A DNA stretch of 64,000 nucleotides from Paenibacillus pabuli NBRC 13638 (GCF_001514495.1 NZ_BCNM01000001.1:848438-912437), one strand, 5' to 3'. Numbered from the stretch's first letter, positions 17,037 to 26,074 are shown. Numbers and translations: made by a program. The notes: generated from the letters alone by a model not told the origin.

Positions 17037-17489
17037 TCAATTTATCCCAAGAGATTCGGGCGTAGGGAAAGGAGAAATTATTAAGTCATAAGTTTCATCC
17101 TCTTCAATAACAATGCCCCATTGTACAAACAAATTTAGCATATCTTGAAGACAAACAGGATACTTATAATTTGCAGATTCTAGTGAATATTTTATTTTTG
17201 TTTCGCGTTGTCGATTTTCCCAAAACTCGAGTTGTTCATTCTTATCCTTAAAATCATGACGAGCGACAAAATAATTATAATTGTTGTCATCGGAATATTG
17301 TTCTTCTAAATAATTCAGTATTTCATTTTTATTCAGTCCTTTTGATATTGTAAGACATAAACCCATCAGTATAGGAGATGCAATAGATGGTGCCTTTGCA
17401 ATCCATCCATTATCAATGAATCCATTAGGAATTATTGTATAGTTTTCTTCTACTACACCTTCTCTAATTAAACTGAGCAGAGTATCCAT
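17037..17489 (-). CDS. Hypothetical protein, second gene of the Shedu-ATPase unit
   Basis: The protein has 150 acidic residues from the ATG at 17489, preceded by GAGGTG. Its gene starts 18 bases after the stop of the GHKL-Shedu gene, so it is very probably co-transcribed. Recognisable segments are an N-terminal LLSLIREGVVEENYTIIPNG and a C-terminal LNLFVQWGIVIEEDETYDL that looks like a small winged-helix or effector-recognition fold. I do not recognise the family with confidence. In such two-gene arrangements the small partner may be a regulator or an inhibitor of the nuclease, but it could equally be an unrelated immunity-type protein. Confidence 0.6.
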   Translation of the reverse strand: MDTLLSLIREGVVEENYTIIPNGFIDNGWIAKAPSIASPILMGLCLTISKGLNKNEILNYLEEQYSDDNNYNYFVARHDFKDKNEQLEFWENRQRETKIKYSLESANYKYPVCLQDMLNLFVQWGIVIEEDETYDLIISPFPTPESLGIN

Positions 17490-17507
17490 AGTAACTGCAC
17501 CTCACTT

Positions 17508-19520
17508 TTATTTTTGGGGAATGACATATTGATCTGGCATTATTGCTGTGTTTTCCTCTTGTATTTCAATAATTTGACCCACTTGATCTAAACGATCATT
17601 TAATTTTGCTCTTTCTAGTTGCAATTTATCGTCCAGATATTTGTGCCTTATTTCAAATTCCGTAAAGATGTCTGCCCAGGTTTTTATATAAACTTTGAAT
17701 TTTCCTGTTTTGAAAACTAGTCCTTTTGAACGCTCGCCATGGTTAGCAGCGTTTTCTAATAATTGTTCAATATAACCTGTTTGATCAAACTTATTTCCAA
17801 CAAGCAGAAACTCCCACTGCATTTGTGATGAGTTGAATTCTTGTTGATTAAGAATTACCTGGAGGTAGTTAATAACTTGGTCATATTGTTTTTTTCCAAG
17901 ACTAATCGATGGATGTTTGAGTTCAACAACAATATTGCTAATTCTTTCAACCTGCTTTTCAACCCGGACCATAAATATATCCATTTCTCTAAGCTTATCA
18001 GGATGATCTATTTTCCCTTCTATCTCAACTTTCGTTAGTAAATGTACGTATCTTCTCAACGCTTCCTCAAATTTGGGTTCGGCCGCTGTAACAAGATGAT
18101 ATTGTTCACCAAAAATCCAATAGTGCTTTTCAATAAACTTCTGTAAATGATCAACTTCATTAGCTCTTAAATCCTTTCGAAAGACCATTTCCTGTAGATA
18201 GTTTATTGCCTTAAATCGATCCTGAACCAAGCGTATAGTTTTAATAACATTTGATAAGTGATTCGTTTTAAGCATATCGGATAATTCTTTTCGCTCTGTG
18301 CTATCTAATTCAACAATTCCATTCAGAACATCGAACAGCTTCTCTCGCTCACCTGCATCCATAATTAGATCCAAAAATCGAACAAAAGTTTTTTTCTGTT
18401 CTACATTCAGTTTAACGAAAATTTTAGGCTCTACTTGGTATAATTCTCGTATTAAATTCTCAAGCTCTTCCTTACGAACTTCATCCCATGGATTTCCCCC
18501 GTATTCTGGAAATGCATTTACAGTCTTGAAATCTTGAATAACAACGTCAGTATATTTTATTAGAAATGGTTTCCTTTTTTCTCTAAGGTATTCGTTCAAT
18601 CTCTCAATCATAAATTTATATTCATCTGATTCAGTGTTGTAACCAAAAATTACTTGTTGTCCATCTTGGATATCGTCAAAGGAAAAATCGTCAAAAATGT
18701 GACTTTGAATATAAATGCTATGATAAAATGAATCACCTTTATTATTAAATTTAGTGTTTATTTTATGTCTCTCGTTATTGTTAGAATCGATAAAATAATA
18801 TTTAGAGTATTCATGATTCAACCGCTCATTCCATCGCACATATTTAACAGAAAAGGAACTATCTATCTGAGGAAACTCAAATGTATCAAATTCAATTTCA
18901 CCTATAATGTTATTGTAATCTAGGAGCTCACCGTTTAGTTTAATTTTATACCCCTGCCCTGAGTATAATTCTAAATACCATCCAAATTCACGACAAAGAA
19001 ATCTTTTTATTTCACTTATATCAATACTTGTTTCGTAAATCCCTCTTAGAATAACGCATGTACCGATATTTTCTTCCACTATATTTGGATTAGTGACATT
19101 GTAAGTGTCCAGACTATTCTCTTTTATATGTATTGAGTACTTCCTTTTTACTGATTCATCCTTATAGACTGTTATCCACTCGGCTTCGGAACAAAAACGA
19201 TGAAATGTCAAACGCCCAATACCATTTTTTCCATGAGTAGCGGATAGCATGTTTCTTAATCTTAGATTAGGATCTATTGATTTATCAGACTCGAAGAAGG
19301 GGGTGAACTTACCCTCTAGATCTTGGATCTTTATTCCATACCCATTATCTATAATTTGAATTTCGTTAATAGAACCTAACTCGTTTTGGAATGTTTGGAG
19401 CTCAATTATAGTTGCTTTTGCATCAAAACCGTTCCAAATATATTCAGAGATCGATTGCAGGTATGTATATTTTTTAAGCGACTTTTTTATTCCTTTAGTA
19501 GAAATCTGAATTTTTTTCAT
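17508..19520 (-). CDS. GHKL (MORC/HSP90-type) ATPase fused to a Shedu-like PD-(D/E)xK nuclease; candidate defence protein
   Basis: The protein has 670 residues from the ATG of MKKIQ; the frame opens slightly earlier at 19538. Residues about 20-160 are a GHKL ATPase: N-box EYIWNGFDAKAT (N30), G1 IIDNGYGI (about 57) and G2 GKNGIGRLTF (about 98). A helical middle runs to about 450. The C-terminal 200 residues carry EKHYWIFGEQY and the nuclease core REMDIF-(18)-IVVELKHPS, with D514, E534 and K536, as in Shedu (DUF4263) nucleases. Shedu proteins defend against phage, with variable N-terminal sensors; here an ATP-driven clamp is the likely sensor or DNA-loading module. It acts in the cytosol. Both halves of the assignment are by motif; the fusion is clear. 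Confidence 0.8.
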   Translation of the reverse strand: MKKIQISTKGIKKSLKKYTYLQSISEYIWNGFDAKATIIELQTFQNELGSINEIQIIDNGYGIKIQDLEGKFTPFFESDKSIDPNLRLRNMLSATHGKNGIGRLTFHRFCSEAEWITVYKDESVKRKYSIHIKENSLDTYNVTNPNIVEENIGTCVILRGIYETSIDISEIKRFLCREFGWYLELYSGQGYKIKLNGELLDYNNIIGEIEFDTFEFPQIDSSFSVKYVRWNERLNHEYSKYYFIDSNNNERHKINTKFNNKGDSFYHSIYIQSHIFDDFSFDDIQDGQQVIFGYNTESDEYKFMIERLNEYLREKRKPFLIKYTDVVIQDFKTVNAFPEYGGNPWDEVRKEELENLIRELYQVEPKIFVKLNVEQKKTFVRFLDLIMDAGEREKLFDVLNGIVELDSTERKELSDMLKTNHLSNVIKTIRLVQDRFKAINYLQEMVFRKDLRANEVDHLQKFIEKHYWIFGEQYHLVTAAEPKFEEALRRYVHLLTKVEIEGKIDHPDKLREMDIFMVRVEKQVERISNIVVELKHPSISLGKKQYDQVINYLQVILNQQEFNSSQMQWEFLLVGNKFDQTGYIEQLLENAANHGERSKGLVFKTGKFKVYIKTWADIFTEFEIRHKYLDDKLQLERAKLNDRLDQVGQIIEIQEENTAIMPDQYVIPQK

Positions 19521-19524
19521 ACTC

Positions 19525-19707
19525 TCAATCACTCCCATGACATAAATTATGATTTAATTCTATTCCAATATTTTCTTTTTGTATATATTGTAAAATCAAT
19601 CGTCCGCATAATCCCGCTATGTAGCAAATTTGCCGAGAATTAGTATTGAGATTAACCTTCATGTTAGACAGATCCAATCTTTGGTGAAGTTTGAACTGCT
19701 TATCCAA
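19525..19707 (-). CDS. Possible small protein coupled to the GHKL-Shedu gene
   Basis: The 60-codon frame (TTG start at 19707) ends TGA five bases before the ATG at 19520, and the ribosome site GGGAGTGATTGAGAG for the large gene lies at its end, a typical coupled arrangement. The encoded text (MKVNLNTNSRQICYIAGLCG) looks like a basic, partly hydrophobic helix. There is no good ribosome site for the frame itself and no recognised family, so it could be a remnant. Confidence 0.3.
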   Translation of the reverse strand: MDKQFKLHQRLDLSNMKVNLNTNSRQICYIAGLCGRLILQYIQKENIGIELNHNLCHGSD

Positions 19708-20237
19708 ACAATGAACCTCAAAGATTTTTGTTCAATATTTCAACTTTTTTTGTACGAGTAGTTTCCCGTTCTAGATCCTCTTTGTCTAAATATGAGAAAT
19801 TATGGATAAAAGCGCTCGCTGCGCCGTTAGCAAATATAAATTGACCTTGATTCTACCATTATGTAACTATTCGACATCACTATATAAATATTGAATACTA
19901 CTACCCTCCTTATATCTAATGTTAAATCAATAAGTTAACTTTTATGATAAGACCAAATGACGAGCTTGAAAAATACTTGGAGGATTCAATAATCAACATG
20001 TGACAGAAGGTAATTTGCTGATTAATAATGAAAGCCACTATCAAGCTATAAGGTCGTGTTATCAGAACAAGCCTTTAAAGTTATTCATTTGAGAATATTG
20101 AGTGAAGCCGTATCTTTGAAAGAGCCCTTCTCTCGAAGGGCCTTATGTATACCGACTAGCATACCCGCTCGTTCAATCTTCTTTGTTGATTGTGCCTAGT
20201 TCTCAATCAAATTGGATGTTACAAGCCAAGGGCCTAT
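19708..20237. other. Intergenic stretch with a hairpin and a possible gene remnant
   Basis: No intact gene is seen. From 19944 (+) a frame MIRPNDELEKYLEDS runs into a stop, but a one-base shift near 19990 restores a sensible continuation (NQHVTEGNLLINNESHYQAI) to about 20090, which looks like a frameshifted small gene. A hairpin GCCCTTC-TCTC-GAAGGGC lies at about 20125-20142. Confidence 0.4.
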
Positions 20238-21509
20238 TTATTTTTTATTTATTTTTTGTCTTAACTCTAGAGCTTTTTCTCTACGCTCCTTTAATTCTAG
20301 AGATGGATAACGTACGAGGCCCTCATCTAATATTGCTATCTCATTATCGTAGTCTTTCAATTTTCGATAGGACATTGCATACGATTTATATAAGGCTGGA
20401 GCATTGTATCCGTTATATCTTGCAATATTAAATAGTTCAATAGCTTTTTCGAGACGGCCCTCTTTTCTTTCTATTTCGCCTTCTTCCCAATATGAGAACC
20501 CTTCATCGAAACCTTTTTCCCAGTTATTCAAATGCTTAATATCTTGAAGCAAGACTCGATTATGGATTGGATATATTGGAATTTCTTCAACAGAATTTGT
20601 CTCCACTACATCCCATTTTTCTTTTAAAAGCTTCCATACATCTATAAGATGATAAACAGGAATATGTATCCCGAGCCTTTCTAATGCTTTCTCTTGATCT
20701 AAATTAACCCTGGATACACCTTCATCTCCAATATAAATCCACGATGTGACCGACTTTGCAAATTGACTTTTGAGTATTTTATTCCCACTGGTTGATAATA
20801 ATTTCTTTGTTTCACTTATGTATTTGTCTGGATTACCATTATATATGATATTCAGCTCATTCCTCATATTTCGGGTAATAAAAACTACTGCTTTTAAGTT
20901 ATCATATTCAACTTTATCAAATGGACGTGAGGTTATGTTGAAGTAATGTTCCTCAATCTCATTTGCATACTGATGAGGAGCTCTTTCAAATGACAGTAGA
21001 GGGGTATTAAGACTACGTTCATATCCATTACCGCGTTTAGTAAACAGCGGTATTATACGATTCGTTAATCTATCATTAGTATCGTTTAGAAGCCTAACCA
21101 TTTCTTGTGTCTCTAGTTCCAATGCTTGTTCTTCTGTTAATCCCATACCAATAAATCGATTTTCCGTATCATACATATTACGAATTCTTTCGGCTTCATA
21201 TGCTCTCTGGTGGAAATCTTTAAACCGGTTACCGCGCCCCTTACCGACATAGAATACTTCACCTGTGCTCTTGATGAACCATTCATACACGTAAAAATCA
21301 GTAGCCGTATTCCCAGTAGGAACACCTACATGGGATGAGTATAAAGACAACCCCAGCTCATTCTTCATAGATAGTTCATAGGATACATCATTAGAAAGTG
21401 AACGATTCTGTTCTCCTAAAGACAAATCACCCGGATCTTTGAATTTTTTTGTATTATCATTCTGCTTTTTTGTTTTTTCTATACCAAAAATCCGTTTAAT
21501 AAAATTCAT
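20238..21509 (-). CDS. GIY-YIG nuclease-domain protein with C-terminal TPR-like region
   Basis: The protein has 423 residues. Residues about 70-140 show a GIY-YIG core: YVYEWFIKSTGEVFYVGKG, then an arginine-rich R-x-R-F helix and ALELETQEMVRLL with the conserved glutamate, as in the LEM-3-like subgroup. The middle (about 170-320) has no recognised fold. The last 90 residues (FDEGFSYWEEGEIERKEGRL, then YNAPALYKSYAMSYRKLKDY) look like two to three TPR-type helical repeats. The start is followed by a basic 25-residue leader (KRIFGIEKTKKQND). In this setting a defence or anti-element nuclease is likely. Specificity is not known. Confidence 0.8.
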   Translation of the reverse strand: MNFIKRIFGIEKTKKQNDNTKKFKDPGDLSLGEQNRSLSNDVSYELSMKNELGLSLYSSHVGVPTGNTATDFYVYEWFIKSTGEVFYVGKGRGNRFKDFHQRAYEAERIRNMYDTENRFIGMGLTEEQALELETQEMVRLLNDTNDRLTNRIIPLFTKRGNGYERSLNTPLLSFERAPHQYANEIEEHYFNITSRPFDKVEYDNLKAVVFITRNMRNELNIIYNGNPDKYISETKKLLSTSGNKILKSQFAKSVTSWIYIGDEGVSRVNLDQEKALERLGIHIPVYHLIDVWKLLKEKWDVVETNSVEEIPIYPIHNRVLLQDIKHLNNWEKGFDEGFSYWEEGEIERKEGRLEKAIELFNIARYNGYNAPALYKSYAMSYRKLKDYDNEIAILDEGLVRYPSLELKERREKALELRQKINKK

Positions 21510-21677
21510 TTTTATTCCCCCTGAATCTGTATCAATTCATTCTAAATAACAACTCAATTTCTAATGTACTGAATACCCTATAATTAAATTACTCTCAAAA
21601 TATGTTTCCTTTAAATCTATTGTATATTAATGCATAAATATATAATTCTCACTAATTATGACAACACAAAACGAACA

Positions 21678-21743
21678 CTACATTCGCACTTCTACGACAT
21701 ACTCCTTTTTCGCCGCAACGGGGCATCTAAATCGTCTTTTCAT
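21678..21743 (-). CDS. Possible 21-residue peptide
   Basis: ATG at 21743 follows GAGGAG; the product starts MKRRFRCPVAAKKEY and is basic with one cysteine. TTGGAC and TACACT, 18 bases apart, lie upstream on the same strand. The short length makes this tentative. The rest of 21510-21876 shows no gene. Confidence 0.3.
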   Translation of the reverse strand: MKRRFRCPVAAKKEYVVEVRM

Positions 21744-21844
21744 GAACACTCTCCTCATTTCATTTAGTGTATCTGAGGTGGCTTCGAGTGTCCAATCACT
21801 CTATAAACCCACTTTACGCTTTGTTATCAAATCGTAGACAGAAA

Positions 21845-21866
21845 TAAGACGCCCTAGGGCGCCATC
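21845..21866 (-). terminator. Hairpin downstream of the 94-residue protein
   Basis: GGCGCCC and GGGCGTC pair around TA and are followed on the minus strand by TTATTTCT. It lies 11 bases after the stop of the 21877 gene. Confidence 0.55.
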
Positions 21867-21876
21867 TGGAAAACAA

Positions 21877-22161
21877 TTATTTTTGTCGTTTGACTGTGAA
21901 GTAGTGATGATTGTCCTTAAAGGTCAACTCGCCGTCTGAATATTTTATACGTTCGGGAAACTGACATAAATACTGAGTTCTAGTCCCTTCTGTCAGCTCC
22001 TCCAATGTAAACATAATTAGCGATGGCGTGCCTCCATAATTGGGAAGTGGCGCGACCTTGTATTCAACTGCCTTTATACGGCCTGAGCTGCGATCGTCAA
22101 TGATACCGTTATGTGCTGTAATAGCGACTTTGAATAGAACAATGTTCTTGTCCTTGGACAT
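21877..22161 (-). CDS. Hypothetical 94-residue protein starting in the transposon end
   Basis: The ATG (22161) and the next codons, MSKDKN, are encoded by an inner transposon-end repeat (TGTCCAAGGACAAGAACATT), so the N-terminus is made by the TnsB site itself. No clear ribosome site precedes it. The remaining text (ITAHNGIIDDRSSGRIKAVEYKVAP split, then LCQFPERIKYSDGELTF) looks like a genuine small beta-rich protein. It may be a cargo gene whose original start was replaced by the element end. I do not recognise the family. Confidence 0.45.
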   Translation of the reverse strand: MSKDKNIVLFKVAITAHNGIIDDRSSGRIKAVEYKVAPLPNYGGTPSLIMFTLEELTEGTRTQYLCQFPERIKYSDGELTFKDNHHYFTVKRQK

Positions 22162-22202
22162 CTTGCGACTTCAATGGAACCATGTTCTTGTGTCCCTCGA
22201 CA
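22132..22202 (-). repeat. Transposon right-end repeats (two TnsB-site-like copies)
   Basis: Read on the minus strand, TGTCGAGGGACACAAGAACATGG begins at 22202 and TGTCCAAGGACAAGAACATTG begins at 22160, 42 bases apart. Both match the left-end core GGACAAGAAC and the distal copy at 26746. The outer copy has a two-base CA insertion. Confidence 0.7.
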
Positions 22203-22204
22203 GC

Positions 22205-22789
22205 TTATAACAAACATTTAAGTGTCATTAATCCAGTAACAGGATTCTCTTTTTCAGTTAACTTAGATTTTATTTTTTCTGAGTTACCTCGTGCAAATCT
22301 CATAAATTCATCTACTGATAGCTTAGATGTGCCACCATTATAGTTCTCTTGTTTTAGTATTTCAATTGCTGATTGCTCGTTGTAGTAGGAGAACATGGGA
22401 TTATTATCAATTCCTTCTTTGTCTTTAAGATGGAATACTGAATCACTAGGACGCTCAATTTTACGCAGATGCTTAAAATAACTGGATATATCTGGTTTAG
22501 ATGTAGTAAGCTCATTCTCAAATTCTTTATATGTATTAGTTTCTAAGCTATCCTGGTACCAGACAAGATCATAAATATAATCACCACATTGAACCCACGA
22601 ATGAGCGTTTATTGAATATGGTGCACGATAATATTTATGTTTAAATTCTTGATTAGTGTGCGAACTTAAATATGTTGCAACTAAACTTGATGATATATGA
22701 CAGCAGTTTGGATATGTGTGATGTTTGTACAGAAACTTGATAAAGGGCTCCTCTATTTCGTACAGAAATTCACGTATTTCCTTGTTCAT
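22205..22789 (-). CDS. Hypothetical protein with a possible papain/transglutaminase-like Cys-His core
   Basis: The protein has 194 residues from the ATG after GAGGAGG; an in-frame start at 22834 adds 15 residues and has a weaker site. A cysteine before a helix (NCCHISSSLVATYLSS) followed 40 residues later by AHSWVQCGDYIYDLVW has the C...H...D order of papain-like or transglutaminase-like enzymes. The substrate is unknown and the call rests on this pattern alone. The stop lies only 2 bases outside the transposon right end at 22202, so the element appears to sit directly behind this gene. Confidence 0.55.
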   Translation of the reverse strand: MNKEIREFLYEIEEPFIKFLYKHHTYPNCCHISSSLVATYLSSHTNQEFKHKYYRAPYSINAHSWVQCGDYIYDLVWYQDSLETNTYKEFENELTTSKPDISSYFKHLRKIERPSDSVFHLKDKEGIDNNPMFSYYNEQSAIEILKQENYNGGTSKLSVDEFMRFARGNSEKIKSKLTEKENPVTGLMTLKCLL

Positions 22790-22870
22790 TTTTATATCCT
22801 CCTCTTTTTCTTCGATCCCCATATAGTCCTCCAAATACTTTTTAAAGATTTAAACCAGATATGCTGCGAC

Positions 22871-23323
22871 TTAGTTGTATCTAATGGATGTATTTGTCCA
22901 CTTTGGATCACGATATAAGTGCTTTTTGGCATCCCATTCCATTGTAACTTCTAAGCTTTGATCTGCGGAAGTATCTCCTGGATTGCTTCCTTTTGAAAAT
23001 AGATGTTGTTCAATCCAGCGGATTCTATCTTCAGAGATTATGGATTTTTCCCAGTGGTTCTCATGAAAGATTTGATCGAAGAAAGCAATCCGAATTTTTG
23101 TTGCAATGTGTTCAATGCTATTTTGAACGCCTGGGGGTCTATCTGAGGTGATAATAATGGTAACTAATTTTCCTTCTTTTGAATCTTCCTCTTGCCCGAC
23201 TCTCATGACAACATCGCAGTCATAGATAATGACATTTCCTTCTTCATTTCGCACCATTGGACCTGGTATATACGGCCATCTAAACCGATAGATTCCTGGA
23301 TGCATTACTAATTCTTTTTTCAT
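22871..23323 (-). CDS. Hypothetical protein
   Basis: The protein has about 150 residues; the start at 23323 (MKKELV) is chosen, with an in-frame GTG at 23332 as alternative and only weak ribosome sites for either. There is no signal peptide or membrane segment. The text contains YIPGPMVRNEEGNVIIYDCD and an acidic/basic C-terminal half (WIEQHLFSKGSNPGD). No family is recognised. It is on the same strand as the 22205 gene (81 bases upstream) and may share its transcript. Confidence 0.5.
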   Translation of the reverse strand: MKKELVMHPGIYRFRWPYIPGPMVRNEEGNVIIYDCDVVMRVGQEEDSKEGKLVTIIITSDRPPGVQNSIEHIATKIRIAFFDQIFHENHWEKSIISEDRIRWIEQHLFSKGSNPGDTSADQSLEVTMEWDAKKHLYRDPKWTNTSIRYN

Positions 23324-23427
23324 ACTCAACACGCTACTCTTTATTTAATTTTAATACCTTCCTGTTATAGTATAGATCATTCGATTTTAATCGAGTAATG
23401 ATCGGAATTCATGTAGAATTTTCAGAT

Positions 23428-23927
23428 TTATTTATTATTTTCTTTCATTTGTTTCTTCATTTGACTGATTCTGCCCTGGGATATGCCAAGAATTTCAGCC
23501 CATTATTGCTGTGATGCATTTGGGTATTATTCCATGACTTTCGTTAGTCGCATTTGAGCAACTTCACGCCGATTCTGCTTCTTGGTTTGTGATATTTCAT
23601 TATGGTCGTAATATGTTTCGTCAGGTGGAAGTACTGGACGCTCATGATCCCTATCTAACGAATTTACATATGTAGGTATCTGATTAAGACATGTTCTGCA
23701 AATAAAATAATCTCTGAAATATGATACTTCCTCAATAGATGAACAAAACATGCATTCCTGGGATCGATATCTTCTTAGTATCAGTTTGTCGTCTGTTTCG
23801 TCCAGAAAATATTCAAAGGGATCGCCAACCTCAATCCCAAGTATTCGTCTCATTTCAATAAGTAGCACAATTCTACCTAAAAAGAGTCTACTTTACGAAC
23901 CATTCCAGTGTTTCTATCTTTTTTCAC
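23428..23927 (-). pseudogene. Broken AbrB/SpoVT-type regulator with zinc-ribbon and C-terminal HTH
   Basis: The GTG at 23927 after AGGAGGT starts KKDRNTGMVRKVDSF and then hits TAG. A frame change at a T-run (about 23880, two extra bases) restores GRIVLLIEMRRILGIEVGD, the AbrB swapped-hairpin motif. A CSS/CRTC zinc-ribbon-like part follows. Two further in-frame TAA codons interrupt MEQYPNASQQQWAEILGI-type text, each explained by CAA to TAA, before the end ISQGRISQMKKQMKENNK, a winged-helix tail. With a frameshift and two nonsense changes, this transcription regulator is inactive. It lies in the decaying segment outside the inner transposon. Confidence 0.8.
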
Positions 23928-24005
23928 TCAAATAGCACCTCCTACTCATTCCTTATTGTACCATATGGGGTTAACGGGTTATGTGAAAAGGTTTTATATA
24001 ACGAG

Positions 24006-24194
24006 CTATTCTTCCACAACTTCAATGTTGAACATTGTCAGTATTTTGGATAGTTGTACACGGGAAGGGCCACCAAACTCATGAATTTTCATGATCCCTG
24101 TTCTTACAGTGAGTATCTCAGTTTTTAACACCGAAATCCATTCTCCTTTTTCTAGGCCGTTCTCTCGTAGTCGTTCAAATTCATTGGTTTCTCC
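24006..24194 (-). pseudogene. Coding remnant without a start
   Basis: An open frame (EFERLRENGLEKGEWISVL, later MKIHEFGGPSRVQLSKILTM) runs to TAG at 24006 but has no start. An ATG with AAGGAG upstream exists one frame away (24184), suggesting a frameshift just after the start. The family is not recognised. Confidence 0.45.
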
Positions 24195-24238
24195 TTATTT
24201 GTTATTATTAGATCATTTGAAGCAGAATATATAAAACT

Positions 24239-24273
24239 CCGGGGCTCGGCTGGATGTAGATGCCGAACCCCGG
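24239..24273. terminator. GC-rich hairpin
   Basis: CCGGGGCTCGGC pairs with GCCGAACCCCGG (one mismatch) over an 11-base loop. It is the strongest hairpin of this segment; neither side carries a long T-run. The rest of 24195-24442 shows no gene. Confidence 0.55.
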
Positions 24274-24442
24274 ACAATTTATCATTTGTCTATGTGACTA
24301 AAAGTATTTCAGATTGCTTTAGATAATATATAACTTTTTGTCATGATACTCCTTGGCCATTCCCACTCTCGCCACATCCAAGCATTACATAGCGTTAGTT
24401 TGTGAATGCGACTGAGTCTATGAATTCAATTAACGGTTTGTG

Positions 24443-26074
24443 TTATTTATAAAGTTCCTCGTTCATCGTGTTGATTTTTTCAGTCAATTCTTCAAGACCT
24501 TTTTTTCCTACGCGATTCAATTCATAACTGAGAGAACTCAAGTCATTCCTTCTCAACACGAACTCATTATCGACTACTTTTTGGAGGAATGCGACCATAA
24601 ACTCTAAACCAGAATTGTGCGTAATTGACCTTAAAAAGTCATCATTACACTCAATCTTTTTTAATACACTTTGAAGCGCTTCATCGCTAGAGAGCAGATG
24701 ATTCTGAAACAGTTTCAAACTCTTTGTTATAGGCTCAAATCCATCCTCAATTAAGGCTAACGCAGAGTGAGACTTAAATTTACCACAAATTGTCTTATAA
24801 ATGGCGCAGATCAACTCGATATGCTCTTCAAAAGTAATGAGCTCAAAGATTGATGAATCCAACTCTAATAACAAATCGATACCCACATTTTGGTCATTGA
24901 AAAAGGTACTTTTAATTAATTCAAAGATCTTACCGAAACAGATCCTCTGCAGTTCAGCATCAACATAATCACTCGAAGAAGCAAGGAATCCTCTTATTTG
25001 TGATGCGTAAGAGTAGCAATTATTTCCGTCAAGCTTGAAACTCAGCTGAGTAATCTCAGCAATGAGTTGCTCCGCTTCAACATTCATAGCCCTATCGAGT
25101 CTACTGAACAACATCGATGCAAAGTAAAGTTGTTCTAACGCTTCCTGCTCTGTTGGATGTATCGTATAGTCATGTGCTAAGACGTTCCGAATTCCCATCA
25201 CAGCGCCAGAGAATAACCACATGGTACCTTGTTGTGGGTCATCACCGCCAGCTACCTTAAGAATAGTTGCCCTCTCAGTAGTCCCCTTCTTATTATTAAT
25301 TGTAAAAGCTTTTTGCATTAGTTCTGTACCAACATGTTGTAGCCTACTTTTTAGCTGAACATCATTATCCAACGCTACATAAGTATCGAGGACAGCCGAA
25401 CGATAATGCCCATCTTCGAAAAGCCTTTTGGCGACCCCCAACACTCTCGGATGCAAACCATCCAACTTACTTGGTTGAGTTGCGACTGGAGTCGGCTCCT
25501 CTATTACAGGAGCTTTAGATGCTGGCGATGGAGCTGCAGGAACTGCTTGATCCCTCAAGAGCGAATAGCCCTTTTCCAATAACGTAAGTTGTGTCGGGAA
25601 CTTCACCTCACCAGTGACTAAGCCTTCTTCGACTAAAGTACGTACCATCATCAAGCTCGGCTGTTCTTCGTTTACCTCAGGGAAGAATACGGAGTAGTCC
25701 CTGCGTTCAATTGCTACTGCATCACCCCAATATTTCGAAAGAGCCTGAAGATTCTGCAGAGCTCTTATTTTGCGTTTCGGTACTGAGGGGAACTGATCAA
25801 CGATTTGATGAATCGTATACCCCTCTGTATAGCCGTTAGGATTACCGATGAATAGTGTTGCTACCGGCTCTTTGTTGATTGTGCGGTATCAAGTGAATGC
25901 CGATACCTTCATCAACTGTGGTAGAAGTTTTCGTTCAGCAGGCAAATCCTCTAAGCACTCGTGGGTGATCTGGAAGTCACCACAATTCGGGCAGTTTATC
26001 AGGTAAACATCTGACCTGTCTTTCATTTGTCCTGCTTCATTACCGCAAAGCGGACAATTAATCTTCGATGTCAT
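24443..26074 (-). pseudogene. TIGR02391 (Ymh-type) protein with zinc ribbon, interrupted by one TGA
   Basis: The frame is continuous over 544 codons except for a single TGA at 25889-25891, between VSAFT and YRTINKEPVA. The first 61 residues hold a two-part zinc ribbon (CPLCGNEAG, then CPNCGDF). The middle reads as ordinary coding sequence. Residues about 225-330 resemble the TIGR02391/Hypoth_Ymh domain (HPRVLGVAKRLFEDGHYRSA, then GIRNVLAHD), a HEPN-like helical fold often found in conflict and abortive-infection loci. The stop could come from CGA to TGA. If the codon is not read through, only a 61-residue zinc ribbon and a downstream fragment from an internal start remain. Otherwise undamaged, so the change is recent. 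Confidence 0.75.

Larger units (their letters stand above)
7047..22202. mobile_element. Tn7-like transposon (tnsABC-tniQ plus TnsF-like protein and defence cargo)
   Basis: The four genes tnsA, tnsB, tnsC and tniQ lie in order on the minus strand with tniQ at the left end, as in Tn7 relatives. The left end starts TGTCGGAGGACAAAAAC at 7047; the facing end at 22202 reads, on the minus strand, TGTCGAGGGACACAAGAAC. Both are followed inward by further copies of the GGACAAGAAC core, as expected of TnsB binding sites. Flanking bases (ttatg left, gctta right) do not give a 5-bp target duplication, so the right boundary is provisional. A further end-like set at 26508-26746 could be the true or an older right end. 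Cargo includes a Shedu-like nuclease fused to a GHKL ATPase and a GIY-YIG protein. Confidence 0.7.
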
